DNA of 7,469 nt from Bacteroidia bacterium. GTDB lineage: Bacteria > Bacteroidota > Bacteroidia > Bacteroidales > Rikenellaceae. The stretch is from positions 1-7,469 of the forward strand of contig BNXD01000065.1 in assembly GCA_025999315.1 (NCBI GenBank). The letters run 5' to 3'. Shown piece by piece: positions 5,264 through 7,469 of the stretch. A program made the position numbers and the translations under genes. The first letter of the stretch is position 1; every line of letters begins with the position of its first letter. The notes below the pieces were generated by a model, which worked only from the letters and a program-made list of their open reading frames with translations, had not been told where the DNA came from and ran no database searches.

Positions 5264-6262
5264 ATGAAAGCCTCGCACTGCCTTATGCCACTGTTGCTCG
5301 TCCTGTTTGGGGGCTGCTCGAGCGCCGGGCAGAAAAAGGCGCCCTCCACCGGCCGGCCCTACGAAGTGGTCGTAGTCTGCCCCCGAGGCGTGTGGGAGGG
5401 CGTGGCGGGCGATACGCTGCGGGCGATACTGCTCGCGCCCGTCGAGATGATCAACCAGCGCGAACCCCTCTTCGATGTGTGCCACATGCTCCCGGCCGGC
5501 ATGGGCAACTTCGCCAAACGGCACCGCAACACACTCGTCGTCGGTATCGGCCCCGAATACTCCCGGCCCGGGATCGGCGTCCGTCGGGATCTCTTTTCAA
5601 TGCCGCAGATGGTCGTCTCGGTTACGGGCCCCGATCAGAGCAGCGTTGCCGAACATCTCTCCTGCTGCCGCGCCGCTCTGGTCGAGATGATTGGGCAGAG
5701 CGAACATGAGCGTTACGCGGCCACGGCCCGAAAAAACAGCGCCCGCAACCTCGAAGAGCTGATCGAGGGCAAGTTCGGCTTCAAAATGACGATCCCCCGG
5801 GGATACGCTCTGCGCAACAAGTCGAAGGATTTTCTGTGGCTGTCGTCGGAACACCCCCAGGCCAGCCAGGGCATCGTCATCTACCGCTATCCCTGCTCGG
5901 GCAAGGGCGATCTCGAACCTGAGACGCTCGTAGCGCGGCGCAACGAGCATCTCGCCCGCATACCGGGCCCTTCCGAAGGATCGTACATGACCACCGCCGC
6001 CGAATTTCCGCCTTCGGTGGAGCGCGTGTGCATAGGCCTGCGCCAGTGGACTTGCATACGGGGCTTCTGGGATGTGGCGGGCGACTTCATGGGCGGCCCC
6101 TTTGTCGGCTGCTCGAGCGTCGACTCTTCGACGCGCAGCGTGGTGAGCGTCGACTGTTACGTCTTCTCGCCCAAGGAGCACAAACGCAACTACCTGCGTG
6201 AGCTGGAGGCCCTCGTGCTGTCGGTGAGGTTCCCCGGCGACAGCCTCGCCCTGAAGGAGTAG
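5264..6262 (+). CDS. DUF4837 family lipoprotein
   Basis: The 332-aa product starts with a lipoprotein signal peptide and a lipobox-like LFGGC ending at Cys18, followed by SSAGQKK, so it is probably an envelope lipoprotein. The Bacteroidetes-specific DUF4837 pattern is clear: GRPYEVVVVCPRGVWEG (30-46), RNTLVVGIGPEYSRPG (88-103), RDLFSMPQMVVSVTGP (108-123), IPGPSEGSYMTT (233-244), RGFWDVAGDFMGGPF (266-280) and KRNYLRELEALVLSVRFPGD (307-326). Length and motif order match a complete family member. The family has no established biochemical role; conservation across gut Bacteroidetes suggests an envelope housekeeping job (inference). I chose the ATG at 5264 over a TTG at 5258 because it begins the signal peptide directly. 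It is unusually Cys-rich for an exported protein, with about ten cysteines. A terminator-like hairpin about 95 bases downstream suggests a single-gene transcript. Confidence 0.93.
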   Translation: MKASHCLMPLLLVLFGGCSSAGQKKAPSTGRPYEVVVVCPRGVWEGVAGDTLRAILLAPVEMINQREPLFDVCHMLPAGMGNFAKRHRNTLVVGIGPEYSRPGIGVRRDLFSMPQMVVSVTGPDQSSVAEHLSCCRAALVEMIGQSEHERYAATARKNSARNLEELIEGKFGFKMTIPRGYALRNKSKDFLWLSSEHPQASQGIVIYRYPCSGKGDLEPETLVARRNEHLARIPGPSEGSYMTTAAEFPPSVERVCIGLRQWTCIRGFWDVAGDFMGGPFVGCSSVDSSTRSVVSVDCYVFSPKEHKRNYLRELEALVLSVRFPGDSLALKE

Positions 6263-6356
6263 CGACGACGGCGCGTCAGACAGGACGATAGAGGGGACGG
6301 GAAGCATCGCGAGGATCGCAGACCCCTGCGGGCTACGAACGAGGCAGCGCAAGTAA

Positions 6357-6384
6357 GGCGGGCGTCTTTTTTCCCGCCGATTTT
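6357..6384 (+). terminator. Probable intrinsic terminator of the DUF4837 gene
   Basis: GGCGGG (6357-6362) pairs with CCCGCC (6373-6378), followed by GATTTT. The 10-base loop is itself T-rich (CGTCTTTTTT). Orientation and location after the lipoprotein gene fit termination, but the trailing T-run is short and the long loop is unusual. The surrounding sequence resembles the minus strand of the block near 1632-1680, so it may be part of a repeat that carries a terminator. Confidence 0.5.
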
Positions 6385-6439
6385 GGCTGTCTGTTTGGTG
6401 TCTAAAATGTTGCGGCATCCCGCCACCGGTCAGGTCTGC

Positions 6440-6477
6440 ATTTTTCGAGCTCTCAAAAACATGGGAGCTCGAAAAAT
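6440..6477. promoter_or_regulatory. 13-bp perfect inverted repeat abutting the GSCFA promoter
   Basis: ATTTTTCGAGCTC (6440-6452) is perfectly complementary to GAGCTCGAAAAAT (6465-6477), with a 12-base centre that can add a T-G and a C-G pair. The right arm ends 3 bases before the -7 box, covering where a -33 element would sit. The A-run after the stem rules out intrinsic termination on either strand. An operator for a dimeric regulator is the natural reading, but no regulator gene is nearby. Confidence 0.55.
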
Positions 6478-6480
6478 TCG

Positions 6481-6488
6481 TACCTTTG
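6481..6488 (+). promoter_or_regulatory. Bacteroidetes -7 promoter box for the GSCFA gene
   Basis: TACCTTTG matches TAnnTTTG exactly and lies 27 bases before the ATG at 6516, the same geometry as the efp promoter. No TTTG or TTG is present at the -33 distance; that place is taken by the inverted repeat at 6440-6477, which could mean activator dependence or a degenerate -33. Confidence 0.72.
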
Positions 6489-6515
6489 CCTCGAAGTTTA
6501 GTCATCAAAACTCTT

Positions 6516-7469
6516 ATGATTTTCCGAACCGAGGTACAGATCACCCCTTTGGGGCTGACGGTCGACCACCGTACGCGCTTTTTTGCCGTGGGGTCGTGTT
6601 TTGCCGACAATATCTCGCGGCATCTGGACCGCGCCCGGTTCCGCGTAAGTGGCAACCCGTTCGGGACGATGTTCAACCCCGCGTCGGTGGCCCTGTGTCT
6701 CGACCGGTTGCTGGACGGCACGCCATACCTCGAGCAGGAGCTCTCCACCGACGGAGGATTGTGGTTCAGCCACGACCATCACGGCAGCCTGGCCGCCCAC
6801 TCGCCCTCAGAAGCGCTCGCGCAGATCAACAACGCCCTCGCCGAAGGCTCGCAGGCTCTGGCCGGGGCCGATGTTGTGATCGTTACCCTCGGCACGGCGT
6901 GGCTCTACCTGCGGCAGGGGCGCGTGGTGGCCAACTGCCACAAACGTCCGGCAGCGGAGTTCGTCCGCCGCCGAATGGATGTCGACCAGATCGTGGTGAG
7001 GCTCACAGAGGTTTTCGACCGACTGTCGGGCAAGCAGATCATCCTGACGGTCAGCCCGGTGCGTCATCTCAAGGATGGTCTGGCAGAAAACTCGCTCAGC
7101 AAGGCAACCCTGCTGGTGGCGGCGCATCGTCTGGCCGCGGCCGACGGGCGGATCCATTACTTCCCCGCCTGGGAGATCGTGATGGACGATCTGCGCGACT
7201 ATCGTTTCTACGCCCCCGACATGGTGCACCCCTCGCAGCAGGCCATCGACTACATCTGGGAGAAGTTCTCTGCCGCGATCATGTCGCCGGCAACCCTCGA
7301 GGTGGCCCGGCAGGTCGAGAGCCTCGTCGCCGCCGCCGCCCACCGCCCTCTGAACCCCGACGCCCCTGCTCACAACATATTCCGTCAGGGGATGCTTGCG
7401 CGTTGCCTCGACCTGGCCGCCGCCCATCCCGAGATAGACCTCGGTGCCGAGATACGCTATTTCGGAGGA
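6516..7469 (+). CDS. GSCFA-domain protein, SGNH-hydrolase-like (3' end off window)
   Basis: The frame is open from the ATG at 6516 to the last base, 318 codons with no stop, so the protein is cut by the window edge; family members are about this long, so probably few residues are missing. The name-giving motif GSCFA is at residues 26-30, followed by NPFGTMFNP (47-55), VTLGTAWLY (123-131), a TVSPVRHLKD block (178-187) and an APDMVHPS motif with Asp235 and His238. These correspond to the Ser, Gly, Asn and Asp-x-x-His blocks of SGNH/GDSL hydrolases, so Ser27, Asp235 and His238 are the likely catalytic set (inference from the clan). The substrate is unknown; an acyl ester on a glycan or lipid is plausible. 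There is no signal peptide, so it appears cytoplasmic. It has its own promoter and inverted repeat. Confidence 0.92.
   Translation, partial: MIFRTEVQITPLGLTVDHRTRFFAVGSCFADNISRHLDRARFRVSGNPFGTMFNPASVALCLDRLLDGTPYLEQELSTDGGLWFSHDHHGSLAAHSPSEALAQINNALAEGSQALAGADVVIVTLGTAWLYLRQGRVVANCHKRPAAEFVRRRMDVDQIVVRLTEVFDRLSGKQIILTVSPVRHLKDGLAENSLSKATLLVAAHRLAAADGRIHYFPAWEIVMDDLRDYRFYAPDMVHPSQQAIDYIWEKFSAAIMSPATLEVARQVESLVAAAAHRPLNPDAPAHNIFRQGMLARCLDLAAAHPEIDLGAEIRYFGG

Noticed and set aside
5597..6748. 383-codon minus-strand frame across DUF4837 and the following gap
   Set aside because: Antisense to a well-supported DUF4837 gene and runs through a terminator-like hairpin and promoter without any domain.
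6807..7427. 206-codon minus-strand frame opposite the GSCFA gene
   Set aside because: His/Gly/Arg-rich shadow; the plus frame carries GSCFA and Asp-x-x-His motifs.
1..7469. CRISPR array, tRNA, rRNA, insertion sequence, attachment site or defence cassette
   Set aside because: No evenly spaced repeats, cloverleaf, transposase/integrase motif or toxin-antitoxin pair could be found; the gene content is ordinary chromosomal.

Overview
The window reads as an ordinary chromosomal stretch from a GC-rich member of the Bacteroidales, most likely Rikenellaceae/Alistipes-like. The evidence is two Bacteroidetes-typical families (DUF4837 lipoprotein and GSCFA protein), a MetF of the Bacteroidetes type, a fimbrillin-like lipoprotein, and -7 promoter boxes of the Bacteroidetes form TAnnTTTG. 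The genus is inference; the phylum is well supported. There is no CRISPR array, rRNA, tRNA, transposase, integrase or phage gene in view.

Layout. Positions 116-1481 carry two plus-strand genes: a small zinc-ribbon membrane protein (CXXC-19-CXXC, two membrane segments) and metF (5,10-methylenetetrahydrofolate reductase). A gene-free stretch of about 440 bases (1482-1920) follows, packed with hairpins and short direct repeats and open in most reading frames. It looks like a structured intergenic repeat rather than a gene. On the minus strand come a fimbrillin-like lipoprotein (1921-2880), then efp (3146-3712) with a clear intrinsic terminator and its own promoter, then a two-gene unit of a NodB-type polysaccharide deacetylase and ubiX (4947 down to 3773), also with its own -7 box. 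A divergent intergenic region (4948-5263) separates this unit from a plus-strand DUF4837 lipoprotein (5264-6262). A terminator-like hairpin, a 13-bp inverted repeat and a well-formed promoter then lead into a GSCFA-domain protein (6516 to the window end, 318 codons seen, truncated by the edge).

How the genes relate. Most are independent housekeeping or envelope functions: one-carbon metabolism (metF), translation of polyproline stretches (efp), prenylated-FMN synthesis (ubiX), and envelope or cell-wall work (deacetylase, the two lipoproteins, possibly GSCFA). Only the deacetylase-ubiX pair is tightly coupled, with an 8-base gap or a short overlap depending on the ubiX start. No new multi-gene system is evident. 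The most interesting material is intergenic: the palindrome-rich block at 1493-1891, its apparent relative at about 6331-6388, and the perfect inverted repeat sitting directly on the GSCFA promoter.
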